A model generated the notes under the pieces. That model saw nothing but the letters and a program-made list of their open reading frames with translations, did not search any database and was not told where the DNA came from. Positions 18,001 through 27,807 of a stretch of DNA of 64,000 nucleotides are shown here, in pieces. The DNA is from Polycladidibacter stylochi. GTDB lineage: Bacteria > Pseudomonadota > Alphaproteobacteria > Rhizobiales > Stappiaceae. A program made the translations under genes and the position numbers. The stretch spans positions 87,811-151,810 of the forward strand of contig NZ_LLWE01000029.1 of the NCBI RefSeq assembly GCF_001562055.1. Reading direction: 5' to 3'. Each line of letters starts with the position of its first letter. Positions within the stretch are counted from its first letter, which is position 1.

Positions 18001-19191
18001 TCATAATGGTTCGTTATTTGTTTGCCAAGTAACTGACGCTAAGTTATCACCATCTTCACGAGTTATACATCTCGTCCCATTCATTATTTTTTGTGATGAG
18101 TCTACGTATTTTATCGGTGTCCCCACATACATTTGCTGTTGCTGGTGATGTGAATCTACTTGTGTCGTTTTCGTAAAAACTAGATCTCTTTGCAGTATTT
18201 GAGGGTCTTGAAGCGCTTGTTGCACGGTATTGACCGGAGCGGCCGGAACTCCTGCTTTTTCCAGCTTGGCCAGTAACTCAACCAAAGAGTAGGCTATTAT
18301 TTTTCCCTTTAGTATTTCAGTCAGTTCATGGCGATTTTTAACGCGACTTGCATTTGTTTCAAATCGCGGCTCCAGCTTTAAGGAGGCAATTTGCAAAACG
18401 TCACAGAGTTTTTGAAATTGGCTATCATTTCCCACGGCGATTATCAGGTGACCATCTTTCACCGCGAATGTTTGATAGGGGGCAATGTTAGGATGCGCAT
18501 TTCCTAATCGTTTTGGAGTTTTACCGGTACTAAGCGCATTCATTGCCTGATTTGCAAGAACAGCAAGCTGGCAGTCAAACAACGCCATGTCTATCCACTT
18601 GCCAACCCCTGTTTGCTGTCGCTCTATCAACGCAGCCTGAATAGCAATTGTGCTATAAAGACCTGTAAAAATATCTGCTGTCGCAATACCTACCTTTTGC
18701 GGTTCACCATTAGGGTCACCAGTAACATCCATTAGGCCACTCATGGCTTGTATGATAAAGTCATAGCCGGCCCGCTTTGCGTAAGGGCCGGTTTGACCGA
18801 AACCAGTAATAGAACAGTAAACCAAGCGCGGGTTCAACTCTTTCAAAACGGCATAGTCCAAGCCATATTTTTGTAAAGTGCCCACTTTAAAATTTTCAAT
18901 AAGCACATCAGCTCGTTTTACCAATTCATAAATGGCTTTTATATGTGCTGGCTTTATAAAATTTGCCGTGACCGAGCGTTTGCCTCTATTGCACGCGTGG
19001 AAGTACGCGGCAGCCCCTCCTTGATCAGGGTCGCCGATAAATGGAGGCCCCCATTTTCTCGTATCATCACCATCAGGACTTTCAACTTTAATAACATCGG
19101 CCCCAAGGTCTGCCAGTGTTTGCCCTGCCCATGGCCCTGCCAGTATCCGCGCAAGCTCAAGTACTTTTATACCTTTTAATGGTGCGCTCAC
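18001..19191 (-). CDS. CaiB/BaiF-type class III CoA-transferase
   Basis: 396 residues from GTG 19191, preceded by AAGGAG at seven bases; a longer frame to 19227 lacks such a site. The N-terminus LKGIKVLELARILAGPWAG is the hallmark of the family, followed by GADVIKVE, and FGQTGPYAKRAGYDF. The catalytic Asp is likely the one in GIATADIFTGL (about residue 165). The enzyme moves CoA between carboxylic acids such as formyl, succinyl or mesaconyl donors; the exact pair cannot be assigned. Cytoplasmic. It is divergent from pepN and upstream of the cyclase gene on the same strand with a 66-base gap. Confidence 0.92.
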   Translation of the reverse strand: MSAPLKGIKVLELARILAGPWAGQTLADLGADVIKVESPDGDDTRKWGPPFIGDPDQGGAAAYFHACNRGKRSVTANFIKPAHIKAIYELVKRADVLIENFKVGTLQKYGLDYAVLKELNPRLVYCSITGFGQTGPYAKRAGYDFIIQAMSGLMDVTGDPNGEPQKVGIATADIFTGLYSTIAIQAALIERQQTGVGKWIDMALFDCQLAVLANQAMNALSTGKTPKRLGNAHPNIAPYQTFAVKDGHLIIAVGNDSQFQKLCDVLQIASLKLEPRFETNASRVKNRHELTEILKGKIIAYSLVELLAKLEKAGVPAAPVNTVQQALQDPQILQRDLVFTKTTQVDSHHQQQQMYVGTPIKYVDSSQKIMNGTRCITREDGDNLASVTWQTNNEPL

Positions 19192-19415
19192 ATATACACT
19201 CCTTGTTATTTGTCGATTTAAACGCATAAGTTGAGAACAATAGCTGTTTGTTGCAAGTGTGTCGCACTAGCTTTTGTCATGGGTTTATGCCTTACAATCA
19301 CCGCGAAACCTATTCACAGTAGCTCGGGCAAAGGCACCGCTCTTTTGCAACTTTACTGTGAGACAAGAGTGACAATCGACTTTGTCGTTAACATAGCCTT
19401 GCTAGTGGAGGATAA

Positions 19416-22049
19416 ATGAAAACCGACCTGTCCAACTATGTATACTTAAAAGATTACCAAAAAACAGAGTATGTGATCAGCGAGGTTGATCTCGTTTTCA
19501 AGTTGGACCCGGAAAAAACGATCGTCCAGAATAAAATGAGGATTGAGCGTCGGCATCAAACTGATGCTGGCACCACATTGGTACTTGATGGAGATGAACT
19601 CACGTTTATCAGCGCCCAAGTAAATGGCCAGAGTTTAAATGAAGGGCAATTTGAGGCGAGCGCGAACAGCTTTCGCTTGCTCACGCCACCTGCTGATGAA
19701 TTTGAGCTCACGATTACCACGCAAGTAAACCCAAGTGCCAATACACAACTCTCGGGTCTTTACTTGTCATCGGGAAATTACTGTACGCAATGTGAAGCGG
19801 AAGGTTTTCGCCGTATAACCTATTTTTATGACCGCCCTGACAGTTTGGCCATTTATAAAACACGCATTGAAGCCTTGAAAGCAAAATACCCGGTTTTACT
19901 TGCCAATGGTAACCCGCTGACAAGTGGTGATATGGATGCAGGCTATCATTTTGCCGAGTGGTTGGACCCGCACCCCAAACCCTCTTATCTTTTTGCTCTG
20001 GTCGCCGGTGATCTTGGCAGGGTCAGCGCACCATATACAACGGCCTCAGGGCGCAATGTTGCACTTAATATTTATGTTGAACATGGCAATGAGCCACGCA
20101 GTACCTATGCAATGGACTGCCTCATTCGCTCAATGAAGTGGGATGAAGAACGATTTGGCCGTGAGTACGATCTTGATGTTTTCAATATTGTAGCTGTTTC
20201 AGATTTCAATATGGGAGCGATGGAAAACAAAGGCCTCAATATCTTTAATGATAAATATATTCTTGCAGACCCCAAAGTTGCAACGGATGCTGATTATGAA
20301 GGCATTGAAACCGTTGTTGCACACGAGTATTTCCATAACTGGACCGGAAATAGGATAACTTGTCGTGACTGGTTCCAGCTCTGTCTTAAAGAAGGGCTGA
20401 CAGTCTTTAGAGACCAAGAATTCTCTAGTGATGAACGTTCGCGCTCAGTGCAGCGCATTCAAAACGTACGTTCATTAAAATCCCGCCAGTTTCCTGAGGA
20501 TAGCGGCCCGCTTGCGCATCCGGTTCGTCCTGATACCTATAAGGAAATCAATAATTTTTATACTGCAACAGTCTACCAAAAGGGCTCTGAACTTTGCGGT
20601 ATGCTGCAAACGTTACTGGGTATCGACGGCTTTCGCAAAGGAATGGACCTCTACTTTGAACGCCATGACGGAGACGCAGCGACTATTGAGGATTTCCTAG
20701 CTTGTTTTGCTGAAAGTTCCCAAATTAATTTGGATCAATTCGCACTTTGGTACCATCAATCCGGAACACCATTACTAAAAGTAACCCGCTTATATAATCG
20801 TGATAGGCAAGAACTTAGCCTCACCATAAGCCAAGAATTGGCACCGACCCCAGGCCAAGAGAAAAAAGAGCCCATGTTGATCCCGATCCGCTTTGGTCTA
20901 CTGGCTAAAACCGGTGATGAGCAGGCGTTTTCGGCTATTCGTGGAGCCAAGGTCAAAGACGATGTAATTTGGTTAGAGAACGCGACACAAACCATTGTGT
21001 TCGAGGGCGTTAGCGAGGGTTGTGTCCCCTCCCTGCTACGTGGTTTTTCCGCACCTGTTAACATCGAGAGCGATTTAAACAGCTTCGAAAAGTTACTGCT
21101 CATGCAACATGATTGTGATGGTTTTTCGAAGTGGCAGGCCCTGCAAGATGTCGCGGGGGACATACTTGTGAAACTGTCTGTGGGTCAGGAAGCCCCTGAA
21201 CTAGATGCCTTTACAGAAGCCCTTGCCGCAATTATTGGCGATGATAGCCTTGAGTATGCTTTCAGAGCTTTGTGTCTACAAATGCCCAGCCACGATGATT
21301 TAGTTCCGCATTTATCGGGTAAATATGACCCTGAGGCCGTTTATCAAGCAAAACTAAAATTACGAAAACAAATTACCAAGCGTCTTTTGCCTTTATTTGA
21401 AACTATTTACAGTGAGGTAAAACCGGCTTCACCATTCAATCCTGACGCAACGTCAGCAGGTGCGAGAAGCTTGCGCAATACGATCGTTTCCTACCTTGGA
21501 ATTTCAAGTGACCAACGGCATCATGAACTGGTTGTAAAGCATTTTGAAAACGCGGATAATATGAGCGACCAGATAAGTGCACTCATCACATTGGTTCATG
21601 ACCAGATCACTGGTTACGAGGTTGCACTGCAACAATTCTATGAGATGCATAAGAATACACCGTTGGCGTTGGATAAATGGTTCGCTGCCCAAGCATCATC
21701 CCCAACTTCTTCAGGTGTTGAAATGTTGGAGTGTTTAGCACAAGACCCTGCTTTTTCATGGGGCACACCCAACCGTGTACGCGCTCTCCTGGACCCCTTC
21801 ACAATTGGCAACCCTAGGCTGTTTAACAAAGCAGATGGTAGCTCCTATAAATACCTTGCGCAAAAAGTGCTCGAAATAGATACCAAAAACCCGCAGTTGG
21901 CTGCGCGTGTTCTCAATGCGTTCCGCTCTTGGCAGCACCTGGAACCAACGCGGCGTCAACTTGCTAGACAAGCGCTTGCATCAATCCTCGACGCAAAACA
22001 AGCCATTTCCATCGATATTCGCGACATAACGGAGAGATGCCTACAATAA
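19416..22049 (+). CDS. pepN: Aminopeptidase N (M1 family)
   Basis: 877 residues, close to the roughly 870 of E. coli PepN. The substrate-binding motif GAMENKGLN is at about 266-274 and the zinc motif HEYFHNW at about 302-308, with the third ligand Glu in LKEGLT about 19 residues on. The C-terminal helical domain typical of bacterial PepN follows. The enzyme removes N-terminal residues from peptides in the cytoplasm. ATG 19416 has GGAGG eight bases upstream. The gene ends just before a strong terminator, so it is probably a single-gene unit. Confidence 0.97.
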   Translation: MKTDLSNYVYLKDYQKTEYVISEVDLVFKLDPEKTIVQNKMRIERRHQTDAGTTLVLDGDELTFISAQVNGQSLNEGQFEASANSFRLLTPPADEFELTITTQVNPSANTQLSGLYLSSGNYCTQCEAEGFRRITYFYDRPDSLAIYKTRIEALKAKYPVLLANGNPLTSGDMDAGYHFAEWLDPHPKPSYLFALVAGDLGRVSAPYTTASGRNVALNIYVEHGNEPRSTYAMDCLIRSMKWDEERFGREYDLDVFNIVAVSDFNMGAMENKGLNIFNDKYILADPKVATDADYEGIETVVAHEYFHNWTGNRITCRDWFQLCLKEGLTVFRDQEFSSDERSRSVQRIQNVRSLKSRQFPEDSGPLAHPVRPDTYKEINNFYTATVYQKGSELCGMLQTLLGIDGFRKGMDLYFERHDGDAATIEDFLACFAESSQINLDQFALWYHQSGTPLLKVTRLYNRDRQELSLTISQELAPTPGQEKKEPMLIPIRFGLLAKTGDEQAFSAIRGAKVKDDVIWLENATQTIVFEGVSEGCVPSLLRGFSAPVNIESDLNSFEKLLLMQHDCDGFSKWQALQDVAGDILVKLSVGQEAPELDAFTEALAAIIGDDSLEYAFRALCLQMPSHDDLVPHLSGKYDPEAVYQAKLKLRKQITKRLLPLFETIYSEVKPASPFNPDATSAGARSLRNTIVSYLGISSDQRHHELVVKHFENADNMSDQISALITLVHDQITGYEVALQQFYEMHKNTPLALDKWFAAQASSPTSSGVEMLECLAQDPAFSWGTPNRVRALLDPFTIGNPRLFNKADGSSYKYLAQKVLEIDTKNPQLAARVLNAFRSWQHLEPTRRQLARQALASILDAKQAISIDIRDITERCLQ

Positions 22050-22080
22050 CCTGTCAACAATAAAAAACACTAGTAGATTC

Positions 22081-22117
22081 AACGGCGACCACTGAGTCGC
22101 CGTTCGTCGTTTTTTTG
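22081..22117 (+). terminator. Rho-independent terminator after pepN
   Basis: AACGGCGAC at 22081-22089 pairs with GTCGCCGTT at 22096-22104 across a six-base loop, followed by CGTCGTTTTTTT. A nine-base stem plus T-run is a textbook intrinsic terminator, 31 bases after the pepN stop. Confidence 0.92.
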
Positions 22118-22133
22118 AAACTGACTCTAGACA

Positions 22134-22170
22134 ATCCGATTCGGATCGATTCAAATGGGGATGATTCGGA
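22134..22170. promoter_or_regulatory. Palindrome and GATTC repeats upstream of pleC-like gene
   Basis: ATCCGA-T-TCGGAT at 22134-22146 is a perfect palindrome around one base. GATTC recurs at 22138, 22148 and 22163, the first and third as GATTCGGA. The cluster lies about 50-90 bases before the kinase start, where a promoter operator would sit. No TTAA-N7-TTAA CtrA site was seen. Confidence 0.4.
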
Positions 22171-22221
22171 AGGGTGTTCTTCTGGGTTATGCGGCGAATT
22201 CTTTAAAATTAGGGGGCACTG

Positions 22222-24597
22222 ATGGCACGAGCCTTTGCGGGAGGCACGTCCACACGTCGTCTGTCAAACCTGTCAAAAGCAGGGGGGGCACGGCTTGTCG
22301 GGGCAGAAGCATTAACGGGGCACATTAAGCTTTTGGCTGAGCCTACGTACCAACGGCTGGTACGGCACGAACCGCTATTGCGCAAACTAATTCCAGCTTT
22401 ATCTCTCTTGTTCTTAATTGCCATGGCTGCGTTTCGCGGGCTGGAGTTGAGTTATGGCTATAGCCGCGTAGCCAAGCAAGCGAGTGACGAGCTCACCCTC
22501 ATTGCAACTGCCTTACAAGCGCAGCTTTTATTGCAAGAAAAGCAGCTTCCGGATACGGGCTTTCAAAACAGTCTGCATAGCTTACTCACTGATAACCTGC
22601 CCCCGCGTGCGACCAATGATGGCCGCAAGGTTTATATCAGTGACGCTCAAGGCACAATTGTTGCCACTTCTCCTTCTCAACCCGCCTTAGAAGGTGTTGC
22701 ACTTACACAAATTCTTGGTGCGACACAGCCAATGACTTACTTTGGCAAACAGGCTGGGGTATTAACAATACACGAGGGCACACCACAAGCGGCTCAAGCC
22801 ACTGTGCACCACTTGAATGGCAAGCTTGGCATGGTTGCTGTGGTGCAAAGCGATGTCGACATCTACAAAAGCTGGCAAAGCAAAGCAATTGCAAGCGCTA
22901 CGATATTTGCAGGCACTGTGTTTATCCTGGTGTTCTTGATTTATGCCTTTTTTGCCCAAGCAACTCGTGCTGCAAAAGCAGATACCATATATGCGGCAAC
23001 GCGCACACGTATTGATGCGGCGTTAAACCGTGGCCGCTGTGGTTTGTTTGACTGGGATTTATCTCGTGGCCGGGTTTTCTGGTCTTCCTCACTCTATGAA
23101 ATGCTCGGTTTACCTGCCCGAAATGATATTATGGGCTTTGCTGAAATCTCCAGCCTTACCCACCCGGATGATATTAACCTTTACGATATGGCTGAGGAAC
23201 TGCTGGAGAGCGAAGAGAAGGTTCTCGATACCCAATTCCGCATGCGCCATGTAAACGGCAACTGGGTTTGGCTTCGCGCACGCGCTGAAGTACAAATAGA
23301 TGCTTTGACGCAAGAGCCGCATCTCATTGGTATCTGCATTGATGTTACCGAACAAAAGCAATTGGCAGAAAAGTCGAGAACAGCTGATTTGCGCTTGCGC
23401 GATGCTATCGAGTCTATTGGGGAAGCTTTTGTTCTTTGGGACTCTGAAAACCGCTTGGTTATGTGCAACAGTAATTACCGACAATTACACTGCTTGCCTG
23501 AAGATGTCATTAAAGTTGGCACGCCCTACGAAACTGTCATGGCTGTTGCACGCCAGCCCATTATTACCACTCAACCTGTCAGCGATGATACTCAAAACGA
23601 GTGCGAAAGCAGCTACGAAGCTGAGCTGGACGACGGGCGCTGGTTACAAATTTCTGAGAGACGGACAAAAGACGGTGGCTTTGTCTCTGTTGGCACCAAC
23701 ATTACACCACTTAAGAGACACGAAGAGAAGCTTTTGGATTCTGAGCGCCGCCTAACCGCTACTGTTCTGGATCTGCGTCAGTCACGCCAAAAACTGGAAT
23801 TACAGGCACAGCAACTTGTTGAACTGGCTGAAAAGTACGCAACTGAGAAAAACAATGCGGAAGAAGCCAACCAAGCCAAATCTGAATTCCTTGCCAACAT
23901 TTCCCATGAGCTGCGCACACCGCTTAATGCGATCATTGGTTTTTCCGAAATCATGAACGACGAGCTGTTTGGCTCGCTCGGCTCAGACAAGTACCGCGAA
24001 TATTGCCGGGATATTCACTCGAGTGGCAATTATCTACTCAATGTTATCAATGATATTCTCGATATGTCACGCATTGAAGCTGGTCGCTTAGAGCTGGCGG
24101 TTGAGACGCTACATATCAATGAGCTGGTTCAAGAAACCACCCGTATCATTGCTGGCACTGTAAAAGAAAAGAATATTGTCTTTTCAAGCGATAATGTACC
24201 GGCATTAACCATTGAGGCCGATAAACGCGCTGTTAAGCAAATTCTTATGAACTTGCTGGCGAATGCAGTAAAATTCACGCCGAAAAATGGTCAGGTTTGG
24301 CTGAAATGCGAGCAAAACAGTGCACATATAGAGTTATCTATCAGCGATAACGGTATTGGTATTCCGCGCAAGGATATTGAACGTCTCGCCAAGCCGTTTG
24401 TGCAAGTGGAGAACCAGCTCACTAAAAGCCATGAAGGTTCCGGCCTTGGCCTAGCCATTGCACGCTCTTTATGCGAGCTGCACGGCGGCCGGATGGAACT
24501 CCATTCGGAAGTTGGGAAAGGCACAACAGTTACTGTCAAATTGCCTGTTAAACCTGGTATTCCAGTTCTAGAGGACCTTGGCAAAATCGCTTGTTAA
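22222..24597 (+). CDS. pleC: PleC-like PAS sensor histidine kinase/phosphatase
   Basis: 791 residues: hydrophilic N-terminus, membrane helix about 55-75, periplasmic domain, second helix about 229-251, a PAS fold with PAC-like GNWVWLRARAEV at 280-375, a second PAS at about 388-490, then HisKA and HATPase domains. The phospho-accepting His is at about 562 in SHELRTPLNAIIGFSE; the following ELFGSLGSDKYREY is the signature of the PleC/DivJ/PdhS group. N, G1 and G2 boxes (LLANAVKFT, DNGIGIP, GSGLGLAI) are intact. In this family PleC controls DivK and thereby CtrA and polarity. The pairing with pepN and glnE supports PleC, but DivJ or PdhS cannot be ruled out by eye. Confidence 0.82.
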   Translation: MARAFAGGTSTRRLSNLSKAGGARLVGAEALTGHIKLLAEPTYQRLVRHEPLLRKLIPALSLLFLIAMAAFRGLELSYGYSRVAKQASDELTLIATALQAQLLLQEKQLPDTGFQNSLHSLLTDNLPPRATNDGRKVYISDAQGTIVATSPSQPALEGVALTQILGATQPMTYFGKQAGVLTIHEGTPQAAQATVHHLNGKLGMVAVVQSDVDIYKSWQSKAIASATIFAGTVFILVFLIYAFFAQATRAAKADTIYAATRTRIDAALNRGRCGLFDWDLSRGRVFWSSSLYEMLGLPARNDIMGFAEISSLTHPDDINLYDMAEELLESEEKVLDTQFRMRHVNGNWVWLRARAEVQIDALTQEPHLIGICIDVTEQKQLAEKSRTADLRLRDAIESIGEAFVLWDSENRLVMCNSNYRQLHCLPEDVIKVGTPYETVMAVARQPIITTQPVSDDTQNECESSYEAELDDGRWLQISERRTKDGGFVSVGTNITPLKRHEEKLLDSERRLTATVLDLRQSRQKLELQAQQLVELAEKYATEKNNAEEANQAKSEFLANISHELRTPLNAIIGFSEIMNDELFGSLGSDKYREYCRDIHSSGNYLLNVINDILDMSRIEAGRLELAVETLHINELVQETTRIIAGTVKEKNIVFSSDNVPALTIEADKRAVKQILMNLLANAVKFTPKNGQVWLKCEQNSAHIELSISDNGIGIPRKDIERLAKPFVQVENQLTKSHEGSGLGLAIARSLCELHGGRMELHSEVGKGTTVTVKLPVKPGIPVLEDLGKIAC

Positions 24598-24616
24598 AGG
24601 TGATATAAATCGACAC

Positions 24617-24648
24617 AAAAAAGCCGCGGATAACACCCGCGGCTTTTT
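24617..24648. terminator. Bidirectional terminator between pleC-like gene and glnE
   Basis: AAGCCGCGG at 24621-24629 pairs with CCGCGGCTT at 24637-24645 over a seven-base loop. A-runs on the left and T-runs on the right give a U-tract in both directions, which suits two convergent genes ending on either side. Confidence 0.93.
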
Positions 24649-24670
24649 CGTTTGTTTAACATGAAAACAA

Positions 24671-27664
24671 TTACTTATCATCGGGTAATTGGACAGGTGC
24701 AATGACGCGCTCAAAGATAGCACGTACCTCACTTTGCCGTTGTGCCAACAGGCCTGTTAAGCGCTCGAACTGCGGTTCATGGCCTGCTGCGAGCAGCATA
24801 TCAATCAACCCTTTCGGTGCGCTTTCTGGATCAAACTTGTCTTTAAGCGCTAGCTTAAGCACCTGCACCAAATCACCATAAAGGCGTAAAGTGGGAAGCA
24901 AGACATCAGCATCGTCGCCGTTTATGATGCCCGCATGTGTTGCACTTTCCAAAACCTCCGAAGTTTTGGGGGCGAGTATTGACGGGATCTCGCAGGCCTG
25001 TGCCAATTGTAGATATTGGGCAATGAACTCGATATCAACCAAGCCACCCGGCGCTTGTTTTATTTGCCATGGCGAGGTGGTGGGCTTTTCCTTTTGGATG
25101 CGCGCCCGCATTTCCGATACATCTTTTTTCAAGGTTTCGACAGGGCGCTGCTGACACAAAACGTGGCTTATGGCGCTCTGGATTTGTTGAGTAAAACTAC
25201 TGCTGCTACTTGCAAGAGTACGGGAACGGGTGAGTGCCATATGTTCCCAAGTCCAAGCCTCTTTAGCCTGATAATCTGTAAATGCTGCGATGCGCGTTGC
25301 CAGCGGACCGGAGTTACCAGAGGGGCGTAAGCGTAAATCGACTTCGTATAGCACCCCTTCTGCTGTTGGCGCTGTTAGTGCCGTTACCAGCCTTTGTGTG
25401 AGGCGTGCAAAATACTGACTTGGAGCTAGTGGTCGCTTACCGTTGCTCGCTGTTGCATCCTCCGGTACATCATAGAGCAAAATCAAATCGAGATCAGAAG
25501 AGCAACTGATTTCACGCCCGCCCAGTTTTCCCATGGCCAATATGGCCAGTTCTGCCCCTGGGATCACACCATGAGCTTCTTCCAGCTGCTTTTGCACCAA
25601 GGGGAGTATTTGCTCCAAGATTTCATCGGCAAGATCTGACAGGCTTTCACCCATCTGGTGTGCATTTATTGAGCCCGTTAATAAGCGAAGCCCTAACAAG
25701 AACTGTTGCTCCTGCACAAATATACGGGCTCTATCCAGCGCATCTTCATAGAATGGCGCTTGTTGCAATGTGGTTGCAAGACCGGTTCTGATTTGTTCGC
25801 GGCTTGGCACGTCGCCAAAGAAAGCAGGGTCCAGTACTGCATCCAAGACATGCACTCTTTTAGAAACAATCTGCGCCATTCTTGGGGCTGCCCCCATCAC
25901 GGCGGTTAATAGTTTCATTAAGTGCGGGTTTGAGCGCAACAAACCAAACAGCTGAACACCAGCAGGTAAATTGGATAGAAAGCGGTCAAAAGCCAATAGG
26001 GCTTCATCTGCATTATCAGTTTTGGCGAGGGCATCCAAAAGCGCCGGCGTTATTTCTGTCAAGAGTTCGCGGCTTTTCGCAGTATAGACGGCCGGATAGC
26101 GCCCGTAGTGCCATTGGCGAATAATCTTGATGGTTTCACTCGGACGTAAGAAGCCAAGCTGCTGTAAAGTCTCGACTGTTTCCGGGTGATCGTCATCTCC
26201 CGTAAAGACCAGTGAGCCCATATCGCTGGAGAGTTCGGGCTCATCCTCAAACAAGCTGGCATAATGCTTTTGCACTGTTTCAAAGCGCGTGCGAATTGAT
26301 GTGGCAAATTGCTCACGCTCCGCGATACCTAATAAATGGTAGATGCGAGCTAAAGCTTGGTCATCATCCGGCAATATATGTGTTTGCTCATCATGCACCA
26401 TTTGAATACGATGCTCCACGTTACGCAGGTACACATACGCTTCTTTTAGCTCATCGCGCGCTTCCTCGGTAATCCAGCGGTTGGCAACCAACGAGTCTAG
26501 CGTATCTAATGTGCGCCGCAGTCTGAGCGCCGGATTACGACCACCAGCAATCAACTGCTGAGTTTGCGCAAAAAACTCTACTTCCCGTATACCGCCGCGG
26601 CCCAGTTTCACATTATGGCCTGCCACACGGATTTTACCAAATCCCTTGTGGGCATGGATCTGCCGCTTGATGGAATGCACATCAGATATGGCGGCAAAAT
26701 CAAGATACTTGCGCCAGATGAACGGCGTTATCTCTTTTAAAAACATATCACCGGCTTCAATATCGCCTGCACATGTTCGCGCTTTAATCAGCGCCGCCCG
26801 CTCCCAGTTTTGCCCCAAGCTCTCGTAGTAAACCAGTGCTGCAGGAACAGAAATTGCCAGCGGTGTCGCACCGGGATCAGGGCGCAGGCGTAGATCGGTT
26901 CTGAAGACATAGCCATCACCCGTTCTCTCGCTCATGATTTTAATCAGGCGCCGGGTCAAGCGTACATATTCCACCGAAGCTTCACTGTTGTCGCTGAGCT
27001 TACACCGCTCTGGTTCATAGAGAACAATTAGATCAATATCGGAGGAGTAGTTCAACTCCCCTGCTCCGTGCTTGCCCATTGCGAGCACAAACAGGCCAGC
27101 GTCTTTTTCTGGCTCTGATTCATTGGAGGGTGTAAAGCGCCCACGGCGTTGTAAATCTGAAAGGCAAAACCTTATGGCAGCATTAACTGTCTTGTCGGCC
27201 AAGTCGGAAAGTGCCTTTGTGACCGTATCAAGTGGGATTGCACCCGCAATATCCCCCAGCCCTGTAGTCAGGGCAATGATTTGTTTGGCCTGACGCAACT
27301 CTTGCATGAGCTGAGCTTCGCTCTCAGCACGCAAGTTTTCAATGTGTTGCAATGTGGAAGCAATCACCACCTCGGGTGAAGTTTCCATAACATCAATTAG
27401 TGTTTGGACATTTTTTAAAATCAACTGTCGCAAGAATGGCGAATTCTCCGCAACCCCTTGCAAGAATGGTATAAGAGAAGTGTGTTTTTCTGCAAATACC
27501 GCGAATCTTTGCGAGAGCTCTTTAAAGGCCAGTTTTTCATCAAGATCATTCAAAAATGATTGTGCATCTGTACTGTCATAATGCGGCGGTATAACTTTAA
27601 TGCGCTCACAAAACAGATTATCTTGGGTTTGCTTGGGCAGTGAGGCTTCTTTAATAGCTGTCAT
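24671..27664 (-). CDS. glnE: Bifunctional glutamine synthetase adenylyltransferase/adenylyl-removing enzyme
   Basis: 997 residues, normal family length. Two nucleotidyltransferase domains are seen: the N-terminal deadenylylating half with NYSSDIDLIVLYE (about residue 215) and the C-terminal adenylylating half with GGREISCSSDLDLILLYD (about 715). HKGFGKIRVAGHNVKLGRGG (about 340) is the conserved linker motif. GlnE attaches or removes AMP on a tyrosine of glutamine synthetase according to nitrogen status, under PII control. It is the last gene of the long minus-strand run and is followed by a strong terminator. Confidence 0.97.
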   Translation of the reverse strand: MTAIKEASLPKQTQDNLFCERIKVIPPHYDSTDAQSFLNDLDEKLAFKELSQRFAVFAEKHTSLIPFLQGVAENSPFLRQLILKNVQTLIDVMETSPEVVIASTLQHIENLRAESEAQLMQELRQAKQIIALTTGLGDIAGAIPLDTVTKALSDLADKTVNAAIRFCLSDLQRRGRFTPSNESEPEKDAGLFVLAMGKHGAGELNYSSDIDLIVLYEPERCKLSDNSEASVEYVRLTRRLIKIMSERTGDGYVFRTDLRLRPDPGATPLAISVPAALVYYESLGQNWERAALIKARTCAGDIEAGDMFLKEITPFIWRKYLDFAAISDVHSIKRQIHAHKGFGKIRVAGHNVKLGRGGIREVEFFAQTQQLIAGGRNPALRLRRTLDTLDSLVANRWITEEARDELKEAYVYLRNVEHRIQMVHDEQTHILPDDDQALARIYHLLGIAEREQFATSIRTRFETVQKHYASLFEDEPELSSDMGSLVFTGDDDHPETVETLQQLGFLRPSETIKIIRQWHYGRYPAVYTAKSRELLTEITPALLDALAKTDNADEALLAFDRFLSNLPAGVQLFGLLRSNPHLMKLLTAVMGAAPRMAQIVSKRVHVLDAVLDPAFFGDVPSREQIRTGLATTLQQAPFYEDALDRARIFVQEQQFLLGLRLLTGSINAHQMGESLSDLADEILEQILPLVQKQLEEAHGVIPGAELAILAMGKLGGREISCSSDLDLILLYDVPEDATASNGKRPLAPSQYFARLTQRLVTALTAPTAEGVLYEVDLRLRPSGNSGPLATRIAAFTDYQAKEAWTWEHMALTRSRTLASSSSSFTQQIQSAISHVLCQQRPVETLKKDVSEMRARIQKEKPTTSPWQIKQAPGGLVDIEFIAQYLQLAQACEIPSILAPKTSEVLESATHAGIINGDDADVLLPTLRLYGDLVQVLKLALKDKFDPESAPKGLIDMLLAAGHEPQFERLTGLLAQRQSEVRAIFERVIAPVQLPDDK

Positions 27665-27807
27665 TCACACACTCTTTGCTCGTATAACCATTCACTAGGT
27701 GCCTTCAATTCTCAAGCACCGCTCATAGCATTCGAATACCATTTGTTTGTTATAGTTGTTTTTCCAAAAGCGTGCGCTGTATTTTTCTCAATTATACGTT
27801 TTAGGTA

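Noticed and set aside
19231..19419. 62-residue plus-strand frame with a hydrophobic N-terminus ending in an ATGA overlap with pepN
   Set aside because: It has no ribosome site, lies across the divergent promoter region and the residues after the hydrophobic part look random; the overlap is probably chance.
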